DNA of 56,094 bases. Source: Nocardia abscessus. GTDB lineage: Bacteria > Actinomycetota > Actinomycetes > Mycobacteriales > Mycobacteriaceae. A program made the position numbers and the translations under genes. Positions 26,021 to 33,587 of this stretch are shown one piece after another. The stretch lies in contig NZ_JADLQO010000028.1 in the NCBI RefSeq assembly GCF_015477775.1, positions 1-56,094 of the forward strand, read 5' to 3'. Under the pieces are notes generated by a model. The model saw only the letters and a list, made by a program, of their open reading frames with translations, ran no database searches and was not told the DNA's origin. Position 1 is the stretch's first letter, and each line of letters starts with the position of its first letter.

Positions 26021-26185
26021 AGGATAGGTAGGTATGTCCATAGGTAGCTACCTATCCTTTCGGTACTTGGAAGTGTGCAGCTTTGCTGTCCGCAGTCAGT
26101 GCGTCCACCTGGACGTGCCATTACTCCCGCCGACAATCGATTGCCAACGTTTGTCAGTGGTGTAGGTAGGTGTAAGCGTAGGTAG
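26021..26185. promoter_or_regulatory. spaced TAGGTAG repeats between divergent genes
   Basis: TAGGTAG occurs at 26025, 26041, 26163 and 26179: two pairs, each with a 16-base period, the pairs 138 bases apart. The complement CTACCTA lies at 26048-26054. AGGATAGGTAG (26021-26031) and CTACCTATCCT (26048-26058) form a perfect 11-bp inverted repeat. The cluster sits between the LuxR-type gene and the methyltransferase gene and contains no credible CDS. Confidence 0.6.
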
Positions 26186-26411
26186 TTCCCTATTCCAGGG
26201 AATCTTACGATTATGGCAATGTGTCGCTGGCCTACATCGGGAGGTAACTCGATGCTCAAGCCGAGTTGGTGGTCGCCGCAGAGCGAATGGTGTGGTGACC
26301 CGGCTGCGTTCGCCGGACGCTGACCGCGCGACTGGTGGTGTCTGAACGTTGGTCGGGCTGATGGCTCACGACGCCCGAGCGGCGAGGTAGTCCAGCAATG
26401 AGAGGGTGAGG

Positions 26412-27254
26412 ATGCAGACCGGACGCCCGAGCACAACCGCGATGGCTGTGGCGCAATATCGCGCCTACCACCAGCTCGCCGACGAGCCACGGGTGTTCAC
26501 CGATCCTTTCGCTGTGAGAATTCTCGGTGAATCCGTCTTAGCTGAAACGGAGTTCGACCACGGCCTGGACTGGGACCTGGTTCGTCAAAGGAGGTTGTTC
26601 ATCAATGCACGCAGCCGATTCGCAGACGACACCGTAGCGGCCGCAATCTCCAGAGGCACTGACCAGGTGGTGATCCTCGGTGCCGGACTCGACACGACGG
26701 CCTACCGCCATGGCAGCGCACAGGCGCGAATCTTCGAAGTAGATCACCCCACCACACAGGAGTGGAAGCGACGCCGCTTGTCCGGAGCGCGAATGGCGAT
26801 TCCGAACTCGCTGACCTTCGTTCCAGTCGATTTCGAGAACACCACACTGGCCACCGGGTTAGCAAGAGCAGGCCTCGACAGCAATCGCAGTGCCGTGTAC
26901 GTCTGGCTCGGCGTTGCCGTCTACCTCACGAGAGCGTCGGTCGACGAGACGCTCCGATACATCGCCAGCCACGCCAAGTCCGAGGTGGTTTTCGACTACT
27001 TCTACCCGGTCGCCGCGAGTCCCGACGATCTCACGGCTGCCCAGGTGCAAGCACGTGCCGATCGCGTCGCCGCAGCGGGCGAACCGTGGCTGACTTTCTT
27101 CACCGCAGACGAGATACGCGACATCTTGCAGGACTTCGGCTACAGCCATGTCGAAGACCGCTCCGCGATCGAGCTGCTTACCTCATACGGCGTCCCCGTC
27201 GGCTCTCGTGCCACGGATTCGGGACCCCATCTGGTGTATGCCTGTACGGCGTGA
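26412..27254 (+). CDS. SAM-dependent methyltransferase, leucine carboxyl methyltransferase/TIGR00027-like family
   Basis: 280 residues. The family pattern is clear: SAVAQYRA-like start (TTAMAVAQYRAYHQLADEPR), VFTDPFAVRIL, INARSRFADDTVAAAISRG, the SAM-binding QVVILGAGLDTTAYR, FEVDHPTTQEWKRRRL, FVPVDFEN and the VYVWLGVAVYLTR segment. Many paralogues occur in Mycobacteriales and most have no known substrate. The ATG at 26412 is preferred with AGAGGG at 26401-26406; a GTG at 26406 is also in frame. It is transcribed divergently from the LuxR-type regulator. Confidence 0.88.
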   Translation: MQTGRPSTTAMAVAQYRAYHQLADEPRVFTDPFAVRILGESVLAETEFDHGLDWDLVRQRRLFINARSRFADDTVAAAISRGTDQVVILGAGLDTTAYRHGSAQARIFEVDHPTTQEWKRRRLSGARMAIPNSLTFVPVDFENTTLATGLARAGLDSNRSAVYVWLGVAVYLTRASVDETLRYIASHAKSEVVFDYFYPVAASPDDLTAAQVQARADRVAAAGEPWLTFFTADEIRDILQDFGYSHVEDRSAIELLTSYGVPVGSRATDSGPHLVYACTA

Positions 27255-28157
27255 CAGCGCCACACTGCCCCTCCGGTCGCCGCGGATCAGTTTCCCGTCA
27301 CGGTAGGTGAGCAGCATGTGGCGGGACGAGCAGCAGGTGAGGTGAGGGGGGTGTCAGACTTCCGCGTCGGTTTCATCGCAAGGAACGCGGTGCCGTCTTA
27401 GCGCGCATGCGCCGGCTGTCGGTCACCTGTCGACGCGGAAGCTGCCAGTAGATCATGGAGTACGGACCCATCCAGTCGTGACATGAAGGATATCGGTTCT
27501 ATCTGTCCGACTCTCGAACGGGTCAATTGCGGCCGTTGCCGATCTTTTACCACTGTGCGGCCACCGCCAGGTGTCGCGGCGTTCGGTAGCGCGCCGATAT
27601 AGCAATGCGATGGATGCCGCTTTCCGATGCCCGGCAACAGTGGCTGGCCTGAGTGTATCGCAGACAAGGCTGGCCGATTCTGCCGTGGGCGATGTGAGTG
27701 TAGAGCAGTCCCGTGTTATCGCCCGAATGCAGTCAACAACCGACGGAAAATATACCCAGCCTGGGTGAAATTTGCCGATATATGTCGGTGGTGCTGACGG
27801 TCCGGGGGCCTTTCTGCAAAATGTGTACAAAGTGGGTACCCCAAGAGCGTTGACACGTACATCTTGCTGTCGAAGACTGCTTGTAGCCCGAACATTCGGT
27901 ACTCGATCGGATATCCCGGCAGTAGCTGCCGTAGGAATCGGCTCGTTTATAGATGGGTAAGGCTGACAATGGCCGGGGGCGGTGGGCAATTCGCGTGCGC
28001 CGTAGCTGCGCTGTGTGCTGCACGTGTACGAGATGTTCTTCCATTCGCTGTCGGTCGATCACTGAAGCTCGGTGTGAAATGTGATCAGTTCATATCGAGC
28101 GGCCACCATTTCGATGTACGGACAACGTGCGTCAGTAATGAAAGGAATACCTAACTC
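27255..28157. other. 900-base non-coding region, probable control region
   Basis: Overlapping ORFs occur here on both strands but none has a domain, a ribosome site or coding-like composition. The only clear signal is the palindrome at 27755-27765. The region lies upstream of the esterase block and likely contains its promoter. Confidence 0.5.
27748..27773. promoter_or_regulatory. CCCAGCCTGGG palindrome in AT-rich context, copy 1
   Basis: CCCAGCCTGGG at 27755-27765 (5-bp arms, one central base) flanked by AAATATA and TGAAATTT. The same core with nearly the same flanks recurs at 38327-38337 ahead of the second cutinase block. It is probably an operator shared by the two. Confidence 0.55.
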
Positions 28158-28262
28158 ATGGACATTCTCGCCCTGGCCTATGGAGTTTCGAATCTCGCCT
28201 CGAGCGTTCTGTCGATCCTGGCGAACGGGATCTCGCTTCTGCACTCGTTCGGCGTGATCTAG
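28158..28262 (+). CDS. small hydrophobic peptide, 34 residues
   Basis: The ATG at 28158 opens 34 codons beginning MDILALAYGVSNLASSVLSI and ending SFGVI. The peptide is almost wholly hydrophobic/amphipathic, with Ser and Leu at helical spacing and no Arg or Lys. AAAGGA lies about 12 bases upstream. Two strong hairpins follow it before the esterase gene. It could be a leader peptide, a membrane-active peptide or a small membrane subunit. I do not recognise a family. Confidence 0.45.
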   Translation: MDILALAYGVSNLASSVLSILANGISLLHSFGVI

Positions 28263-28280
28263 CGCTGCGGGCGGGAGCCA

Positions 28281-28297
28281 GCCCGCACGGTGCGGGC
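28281..28297 (+). terminator. GC-rich hairpin after the small peptide gene
   Basis: GCCCGCA, loop CGG, TGCGGGC: a perfect 7-bp stem. There is no U-tract, so it may be a processing or attenuation hairpin rather than a classical terminator. Confidence 0.4.
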
Positions 28298-28322
28298 CGG
28301 TTCCTGGAAGTCTCCACGGTTT

Positions 28323-28346
28323 CCCGGGCTCATCGCAGAGCCCGGG
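28323..28346 (+). terminator. second GC-rich hairpin upstream of the esterase gene
   Basis: CCCGGGCTC, loop ATCGCA, GAGCCCGGG: a perfect 9-bp stem. Together with the hairpin at 28281 it separates the small peptide from the downstream operon and could act as a terminator/attenuator. No run of T follows. Confidence 0.45.
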
Positions 28347-28422
28347 GATCCGCGAAGACTTCACCGTCCGCTGCTGCGCTGTCTACCGCCAATGCTTCTC
28401 GATCATTGGAAAAGGAATTCCA

Positions 28423-28533
28423 TTGCGATGCTTCATTACTCGCTTCGTGACCGAGGCCGGTGTGGTGCTCGGCTGCGTGCAGGTCGCTGCGCGAGAAGCC
28501 TTTGTTCATGCAGTTGTGGAGGTCAGTGCATGA
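28423..28533 (+). CDS. possible 36-residue ORF overlapping the esterase start
   Basis: A TTG at 28423 follows AAAAGGA at 28410-28416. It opens 36 codons (LRCFITRFVTEAGVVLGCVQ, then VAAREAFVHAVVEVSA) ending in a TGA that overlaps the esterase ATG as ATGA. Ribosome site, hydrophobic make-up and overlap favour translation coupled to the esterase. The TTG start and short length keep it tentative. Confidence 0.3.
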   Translation: MRCFITRFVTEAGVVLGCVQVAAREAFVHAVVEVSA

Positions 28534-29792
28534 GAAGGCATCGCCGCTGCCCTAGGAGTACACGAGCCGGTGCGTGGGGAGCGGTGGCCGTGACCACCGC
28601 TGCTGTGATGGCGACGGGCGCCGGCGCTGCAGCCGCAGACGAAGGGGCCGTCCCGCTGCCCGGCTGCCCGGCGCTGCTGGTGTTGGGCGTGCAGGGTACC
28701 TCCGAGTCGTCGCCGACCGCCTCTCCTACGGCGGATTCGGGGATGCTCGGCCGGGTGTTCGCCGCGATGCTCGCTGAGGGAGCGAGCGTGGACCGCGTCT
28801 ACATTCCCTACCCGGCATCGTTCGGTGGTGCGCTGGGCACCGGACCGGGTACCGACCCGTTCGCCTCCTCGACCGATCAGGCGCGCGCTCGACTGGACGC
28901 CACGGCAGCCGAGATCATGGACCGCTGCCCGCACACACAGATCGCGGCAGCGGGATATTCCGGCGGCGCCGCGGTGGTGTCCGGCTTCGCACAGGACATC
29001 GGCGCAGGTATCGGTCCGGTGCCTGCAGATCGAGTGGCCGCGATCGCGCTGCTGAGTGATCCCACGCGACCGGCTGGGACAGGGCCGATACCGGGTCTGG
29101 CGGGCCAGTCGTCGCCGAGTGCCCCGCCGGGCACCGACGGCACGCACACCGGACAGGTGCGGCTGTCGCCGGTCCCGGGCAGCGGCGGCATCGCCGACCG
29201 CGGCACCGACTTCGGTGCCCTTGCCGGGCGAGTAGGCGAGTTCTGCGCGGCGGGTGACTTGGCATGCGATGCGCCCGGTCATGCCACAGCGCTGCGCACG
29301 GCAGCCGGACTCGCGGCGCAGGCCGACCTGCGTGACCCGATCGCTGCGGCAGGCAGCTTGGCAGGGGCATGGGGTCAGACGGTGACCGAGGCGAGCAATG
29401 TGGTGTTGCTGTCGGATGTCACCGTTGATCCAGCTGGCCAGGTGAATTACGTCCCGACGCAGACCGTCTCGCAGCGGCTGGCGGAGGCGGCGGATCCCCG
29501 CACGCCTGCGGCGGCCGCGGAGCAGACCCAGGCCGCAGCGGACAGAGTCGGTCAGATCGTCGGCGCGATCGTTGCCGACCCGCTAGGGCAGATTCCGAGG
29601 CTGGTCAATCAGATCGGCGCGGCGGTCGGCGCGGAGGTCGCGGCGAACGCCGACCTGCTGAATCCCGCCACCCTGTTGCACTACGCGACGGTCACTGTCG
29701 CGCACACCGGGTACGGCGCCAACGGCCAGACCGACGAGGCAGCCGACTGGTTCGCCGCAGCCTCACATGATCTCTTGGGGAACGGGCAATGA
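28530..29792 (+). CDS. secreted cutinase-like esterase with large helical insert
   Basis: 420 residues. A Tat/Sec-type signal with an Arg-rich head is followed by a hydrophobic stretch and an Ala-rich cleavage zone near residue 36. The alpha/beta cutinase core has CPALLVLGVQGT, the nucleophile elbow GYSGGA (Ser144), FCAAGDLACD (Asp243) and HTGYGAN (His392). All three catalytic residues are present. In ordinary cutinases Asp and His are about a dozen residues apart. Here about 149 residues of Ala-rich helical sequence lie between them. The ATG at 28530 has GGAGG at 28518-28522. The stop overlaps the next start (ATGA), showing an operon. The substrate could be a polyester, lipid ester or cell-envelope ester. 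Confidence 0.8.
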   Translation: MRRHRRCPRSTRAGAWGAVAVTTAAVMATGAGAAAADEGAVPLPGCPALLVLGVQGTSESSPTASPTADSGMLGRVFAAMLAEGASVDRVYIPYPASFGGALGTGPGTDPFASSTDQARARLDATAAEIMDRCPHTQIAAAGYSGGAAVVSGFAQDIGAGIGPVPADRVAAIALLSDPTRPAGTGPIPGLAGQSSPSAPPGTDGTHTGQVRLSPVPGSGGIADRGTDFGALAGRVGEFCAAGDLACDAPGHATALRTAAGLAAQADLRDPIAAAGSLAGAWGQTVTEASNVVLLSDVTVDPAGQVNYVPTQTVSQRLAEAADPRTPAAAAEQTQAAADRVGQIVGAIVADPLGQIPRLVNQIGAAVGAEVAANADLLNPATLLHYATVTVAHTGYGANGQTDEAADWFAAASHDLLGNGQ

Positions 29793-30073
29793 GTGCCGAA
29801 GCGCAAGGCCGCACGCGATATGTCCTGAGCTCGAGCCTCATCGCCGCACCGACGACCGCAGCCGATGTCGTTGCGTCACCAAAGCGCATTTCGGAAGGGC
29901 TGCCCGACCAGTCCGGCGCGGCCCGGGCTTCGGTTTCTCCGGCGTCGATCTCCGCTGCGACGAGGGGGTGCGCACACAGCAGGGACGGGTACTCGTATGC
30001 GGCATCCGCGCCGCTGGCCCGCGGCCGAAGAGATGTGCACGGGCGCCACCATCGAGCGGCGGAACCACGATGA
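29789..30073 (+). CDS. hypothetical 94-residue protein
   Basis: Starts MSAEAQGRTRYVLSSSLIAA. No family recognised; composition is polar, Ser/Ala/Arg-rich, with no membrane segment. Its start overlaps the stop of the esterase gene and its stop overlaps the next start, both as ATGA. This double coupling is the main reason to accept it. Confidence 0.5.
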   Translation: MSAEAQGRTRYVLSSSLIAAPTTAADVVASPKRISEGLPDQSGAARASVSPASISAATRGCAHSRDGYSYAASAPLARGRRDVHGRHHRAAEPR

Positions 30074-31074
30074 GCGCCTCCGAGGACGACCAGCCGCGCC
30101 ACTACGATGATGGTCATTGCAGACCAGACCGGTTAGGGCTCTACGGGCTAGTGCCCGCAGACGGTCTTCTCGCGTCGGGGCCGCTCGGCGCGGAGCATGA
30201 ACTCGCGCAGGTCGAACGCCGCGATGCCGACCCGGCGACCGAATTCGATCTGCTGCGCAGGATCGTGCGGGCCGCAGCGGTCGCCAGCGTAAGCGAGGGA
30301 GAGTTCGTCCGTCGGCTGCGCACGCCGCGCATGATGCTGCAGCCACGCTTCCACGCGAATGATTCGACGGTCGCAGGTTTCTCGCTGCGCGATCCGCGCA
30401 CAACGCTTCTGCGACCGGAGGTATCAGACGCGGAACTCGGTGGCGATTGCTTGCTGCAGGTGCTGCGCCTGGATTGGGACTCCGGCGAACAGGCGCGGTT
30501 GGAAGCGGCGGCGGAGTGGCGACACGTGCGCATCATGGGCCGATGGGAGCGGGAATCAATCCTGTTGACCTCCCCGGCGATGTGGCAGCGAGCGCTGGTA
30601 GATGCCGCGCAGTTCAATCACCACCTGCAACTTTGCGAGGCTGCGGATCGCCACAGCTGGCAGTGGGCGGCCACCCGAGTCGCCGGTGTTCTCGCGATCT
30701 GGTCGCTGCGCACCGAACCCGCCTCCGGTGGGCCGTTGGCCGCGGCATCCGAGCAGGTTGCCCGATCCGGCATCGCCCGGGGCAGCGGTCCCCGCTCGAA
30801 GACGGACGGGGCCCCTTCGGCCAGTCTCGCGCGGACGGCGTATGTGCTGGCTCAACAATCGGCCACAGCCCACGACGCGGCGCGCGAGACGCTGTTACTC
30901 GCGCAGTTGTCCGCGTCGGTGATGCTCATCGCGAAGGCCCATCGCCGCCGCGGCGAGCTACCGGCCGCGATGCGGCTGGCAGAGCGCGCCTTGTCGCCAC
31001 TGGCGGAGGTCGAAAGGTTGATGCGCGAGCGCATCGATCGGCTCCCGCCCAACGACGATGCGGTAGGCGAGTAG
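30070..31074 (+). CDS. mobilisation/relaxase-accessory-like protein
   Basis: 334 residues. The segment EGEFVRRLRTPRMMLQPRFH, then STVAGFSLR, a leucine-rich stretch LGGDCLLQVLRLDWD and AAAEWRHV follow the pattern of a region found in actinobacterial mobilisation proteins, usually downstream of a relaxase domain. The rest is helical, with a C-terminal coiled region (LLLAQLSASVMLIAKAHRRR). No relaxase His triad is present, so it would be accessory. It starts in an ATGA overlap with the preceding gene and is followed directly by the next ATG. The assignment rests on recognition of one conserved stretch and is moderate at best. Confidence 0.45.
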   Translation: MSASEDDQPRHYDDGHCRPDRLGLYGLVPADGLLASGPLGAEHELAQVERRDADPATEFDLLRRIVRAAAVASVSEGEFVRRLRTPRMMLQPRFHANDSTVAGFSLRDPRTTLLRPEVSDAELGGDCLLQVLRLDWDSGEQARLEAAAEWRHVRIMGRWERESILLTSPAMWQRALVDAAQFNHHLQLCEAADRHSWQWAATRVAGVLAIWSLRTEPASGGPLAAASEQVARSGIARGSGPRSKTDGAPSASLARTAYVLAQQSATAHDAARETLLLAQLSASVMLIAKAHRRRGELPAAMRLAERALSPLAEVERLMRERIDRLPPNDDAVGE

Positions 31075-31554
31075 ATGCCGCAACAGCCGACCAACACGAT
31101 CTCGGCCGCCCTGCACGCCGCGCGCGCCGTCATCGACGACAACGACGCTGAAGCAGGCGGTCTGGTCGTCATTCTGCTGCGTGAGGGGCATCCGGTGACC
31201 GTGCTGCGACAGCTGCGGGGCGAGATCGACCTGGCGACGATCACAGCAGCGGCACGGTCGGCGAGCGCTGCGGTGGTGATCGTCCTCGGCACACCGGCAG
31301 CACGGGGGATCGGACCGATCCTGATGCGTCTGGACGAGCTGGTGGCGCAGCTGTCGGCCGCAGGGATCAGCGATCCGGTCGCAGTGCACGTCCCCAGCCT
31401 CGACGGTGACCAGGACACCGTCGTGACGGCCTTGATCAACACCGGCGACCGGGTCGTGCCCGCCCTGGGTTCGAACCGCCGTGCCCGCCGAAAGGGCCGG
31501 ATCTCTGCGCTCCTCGGGCGCCGCCGCCCAAGCCGCGAGAGCGGGAGATCGTGA
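31075..31554 (+). CDS. hypothetical protein, 159 residues
   Basis: Begins at the ATG immediately after the preceding stop. Alternating hydrophobic beta-like stretches (GGLVVILLREGHPVTVL, AAVVIVLGTP, DPVAVHVPSLDG) and helices suggest a small Rossmann-like alpha/beta fold. The tail is very basic (GSNRRARRKGRISALLGRRR). No family recognised. The operon position suggests a role with the esterase and mobilisation-like genes. Confidence 0.6.
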   Translation: MPQQPTNTISAALHAARAVIDDNDAEAGGLVVILLREGHPVTVLRQLRGEIDLATITAAARSASAAVVIVLGTPAARGIGPILMRLDELVAQLSAAGISDPVAVHVPSLDGDQDTVVTALINTGDRVVPALGSNRRARRKGRISALLGRRRPSRESGRS

Positions 31555-31829
31555 TGCATTGCGACACGAAGAATCCGGATGACGACACCTCGCCGAGGCA
31601 GTGGCAGACGTTGAGCAGTGTGGTCACAGCCGCCGCGGCGGTCCCCGCGGCCGCCGTCGGATGGGCGACGATCTGGTCGCCGAACCCCGAACCGTCGCAT
31701 CCGCCGAGCAGTACCAACACCGTGATCCTCGTGCCCGCCCACTCGGGCGACAGGGTGGGCTGTGGAGGCGCGGCTGAGGGCGTGATCCGCCTGGCCGTGC
31801 GGGTCACCGATAGTGGGGTGGCGCAATGA
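31554..31829 (+). CDS. small putative membrane or exported protein
   Basis: 91 residues from the ATG at 31554 (a GTG at 31551 is in frame). A short hydrophilic N-terminus is followed by one hydrophobic Ala-rich segment (VVTAAAAVPAAAVGWATIW) and a Pro/Ser-rich region. No family recognised. It overlaps its neighbours at both ends, which supports translation. Confidence 0.5.
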   Translation: MHCDTKNPDDDTSPRQWQTLSSVVTAAAAVPAAAVGWATIWSPNPEPSHPPSSTNTVILVPAHSGDRVGCGGAAEGVIRLAVRVTDSGVAQ

Positions 31830-32122
31830 GCGCGGATCTGTTGATCCTGGCCGCCTTCGCGGTCGCGGCGGTGAGCATCAACGCCGCGATCGGCGTGGCC
31901 GCCCCACCACCACGACCTACGGCCCCCCCACACCGACACCGGTGTGCCACCGGAGCGCAGCGGGAGCTGACCATGCTGAACTTCGTATCGGTCTATCCGG
32001 TTGTCATCGCGGTGGGCACGGTGATAGGCAACGTCGCGCTCACCATCGGCGGCCATCAACCCCGATGTGCACGTCAACGCTGCCGCGACTGCCCGCGCAC
32101 CCGCGCGAGGAGCCGTCGATGA
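31826..32122 (+). CDS. small protein with two predicted membrane helices
   Basis: 98 residues. First hydrophobic segment LLILAAFAVAAVSINAAIGV, a Pro/His/Arg linker, second segment LNFVSVYPVVIAVGTVIGNV, and a basic tail. Start and stop both overlap neighbours as ATGA. No family recognised. An internal ATG at the second helix could give a shorter product. Confidence 0.45.
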   Translation: MSADLLILAAFAVAAVSINAAIGVAAPPPRPTAPPHRHRCATGAQRELTMLNFVSVYPVVIAVGTVIGNVALTIGGHQPRCARQRCRDCPRTRARSRR

Positions 32123-33291
32123 TTCCCTCCGGCCCTCAGAGCTCACGGCTCGAACAGACCTCAGCCGCGGCACCGGCCGTGGGGAGCGATAGTCCTCGCC
32201 CACCGAAAGAAACAGCGTGGGTGCTGGTGCAGACATTCCTGCCCGGCTCGCCGCGATCGGTGGTGGCCGAAGGTGTCTATCCCCGGCGATTCTCGCGAGT
32301 CGCGCGAACCCGCGCCGCGGGTAGTTCCACAGTGGCGCAGCATATTCCCGCGATCATCGAGCAGACCGTCACCACCGGTGAGCCGCAGGTGCGCGCACTT
32401 TACCCACCCTCGGGCGAACCGATGCGAGTGTTCGCCGTCCCGGTCCTCGGCCCGAACGATCACGTGTGGGCAGTGCAGCTATGGGCCGGCCCGCGCGATG
32501 CCGCAGCGCCGCTGCGACCGGAGGTCGGCGCCATGCTGTGGACCGCATCCGGTGGCGGACTCGTCCACACCACCAGCGCACTCGAACGGATATTGGACAG
32601 CGACTCGATGCGGTCGACTGAGCGCACGCTGCCGGACCTCATGCGTCATTTCGAACGCATCGAGGACCGCACCGCATTTCTGCACCTCTTCGGCGACACC
32701 CACACCCCGAAATTGTGGTCGGGCACCGCCATCACCGCAGGGGTGATGAGCCAAGCGCGGCTGCATGTTTCCATTGCCGCCTGCGGCAGCGGTACTGGAC
32801 GCACCCGCACCGTCCAGGCCCTGGTCCACGACATCAGCGACGCGTACCCCGTTCCTGCCCCCGGAATAACAACGCGGCTGATACGAACGGTGCCAATTCC
32901 TGTCCAGCACGCCGTGGGCGTGGTGGACCTACGCACCGGCCTACTGCACGAGTGGGTCTCCCAAGGCCCACCGCCGCTGGACCGGTGGCTGCACCAGATA
33001 CCCACGATCCACCCAGACGACATCACCGGGCTGGCCGCCCTACGCGCAGAGTTGCTAGCCGGGACCGAATACGCCCGAAATCACTGGCGGATGCGCTGGG
33101 ACGACGAGGAGGACTGGGTTGTCGTCGCGGCCCGCTGGACTGTCCTGACCCGCGGGGACGCGCCTCAGGCAATGGTCGATGTGCGGCTGTCCGCGCCACG
33201 GCGCACACGATCCACGCCACGGCCTGACCCCGAGCAGCAAGCAAGCAACCCGCCCGGCTCGAAGCCTGACCACGCAGAGCGGGTCCTATGA
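32119..33291 (+). CDS. Rv3651-like PAS/GAF-type sensor protein
   Basis: 390 residues. The N-terminal half (WVLVQTFLPGSPRSVVAEGV, AIIEQTVTTGEPQVRALYPP, RVFAVPVLGPNDHVWAVQLW) matches the GAF-like domain of mycobacterial/nocardial Rv3651-type proteins. The middle part ERILDSDSMRSTERTLPDLM and the C-terminal PAS-like half follow the same family order. Such proteins are thought to be ligand-sensing or signalling proteins with no enzymatic motif. The tail is Pro/Arg-rich. The ATG at 32119 follows GAGGAG and overlaps the preceding stop. It may sense a substrate or envelope signal for the operon. Confidence 0.7.
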   Translation: MIPSGPQSSRLEQTSAAAPAVGSDSPRPPKETAWVLVQTFLPGSPRSVVAEGVYPRRFSRVARTRAAGSSTVAQHIPAIIEQTVTTGEPQVRALYPPSGEPMRVFAVPVLGPNDHVWAVQLWAGPRDAAAPLRPEVGAMLWTASGGGLVHTTSALERILDSDSMRSTERTLPDLMRHFERIEDRTAFLHLFGDTHTPKLWSGTAITAGVMSQARLHVSIAACGSGTGRTRTVQALVHDISDAYPVPAPGITTRLIRTVPIPVQHAVGVVDLRTGLLHEWVSQGPPPLDRWLHQIPTIHPDDITGLAALRAELLAGTEYARNHWRMRWDDEEDWVVVAARWTVLTRGDAPQAMVDVRLSAPRRTRSTPRPDPEQQASNPPGSKPDHAERVL

Positions 33292-33443
33292 ACACTGGTC
33301 ACGCCACACCGCAGTTACCGCCACCAGTGCGCGCCGAAATAGCCCCCGCACAGGCCCCGACTGGCCCACTGGCGCGGCACCTCCTGACCGATAGCCGCCT
33401 CACCGTGGCCGCCGGCGCACGCCGCCATCAGCACCCTCCATGA
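33288..33443 (+). CDS. possible 51-residue protein
   Basis: The ATG at 33288 overlaps the preceding stop (ATGA) and opens 51 codons (MNTGHATPQLPPPVRAEIAP to RRHQHPP). It is Pro/Ala/His-rich and low in complexity. Only the overlap supports it. Confidence 0.3.
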   Translation: MNTGHATPQLPPPVRAEIAPAQAPTGPLARHLLTDSRLTVAAGARRHQHPP

Positions 33444-33587
33444 TGCGGCCGCCGGTCGCGCCTCCACAGGACGAACCGGCGACAAACGAAGTCACGGGGC
33501 CCAGCTGCGACAAAACGAACTGTCGCACCAAACATCGGAAAACGGCTGGAGCGGGTATCGACAGCTGAGACAAGTGAGGCAACAACT

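Noticed and set aside
27453..27989. 178-codon minus-strand open frame
   Set aside because: No domain or ribosome site, and it overlaps the shared palindrome; more likely a control region.
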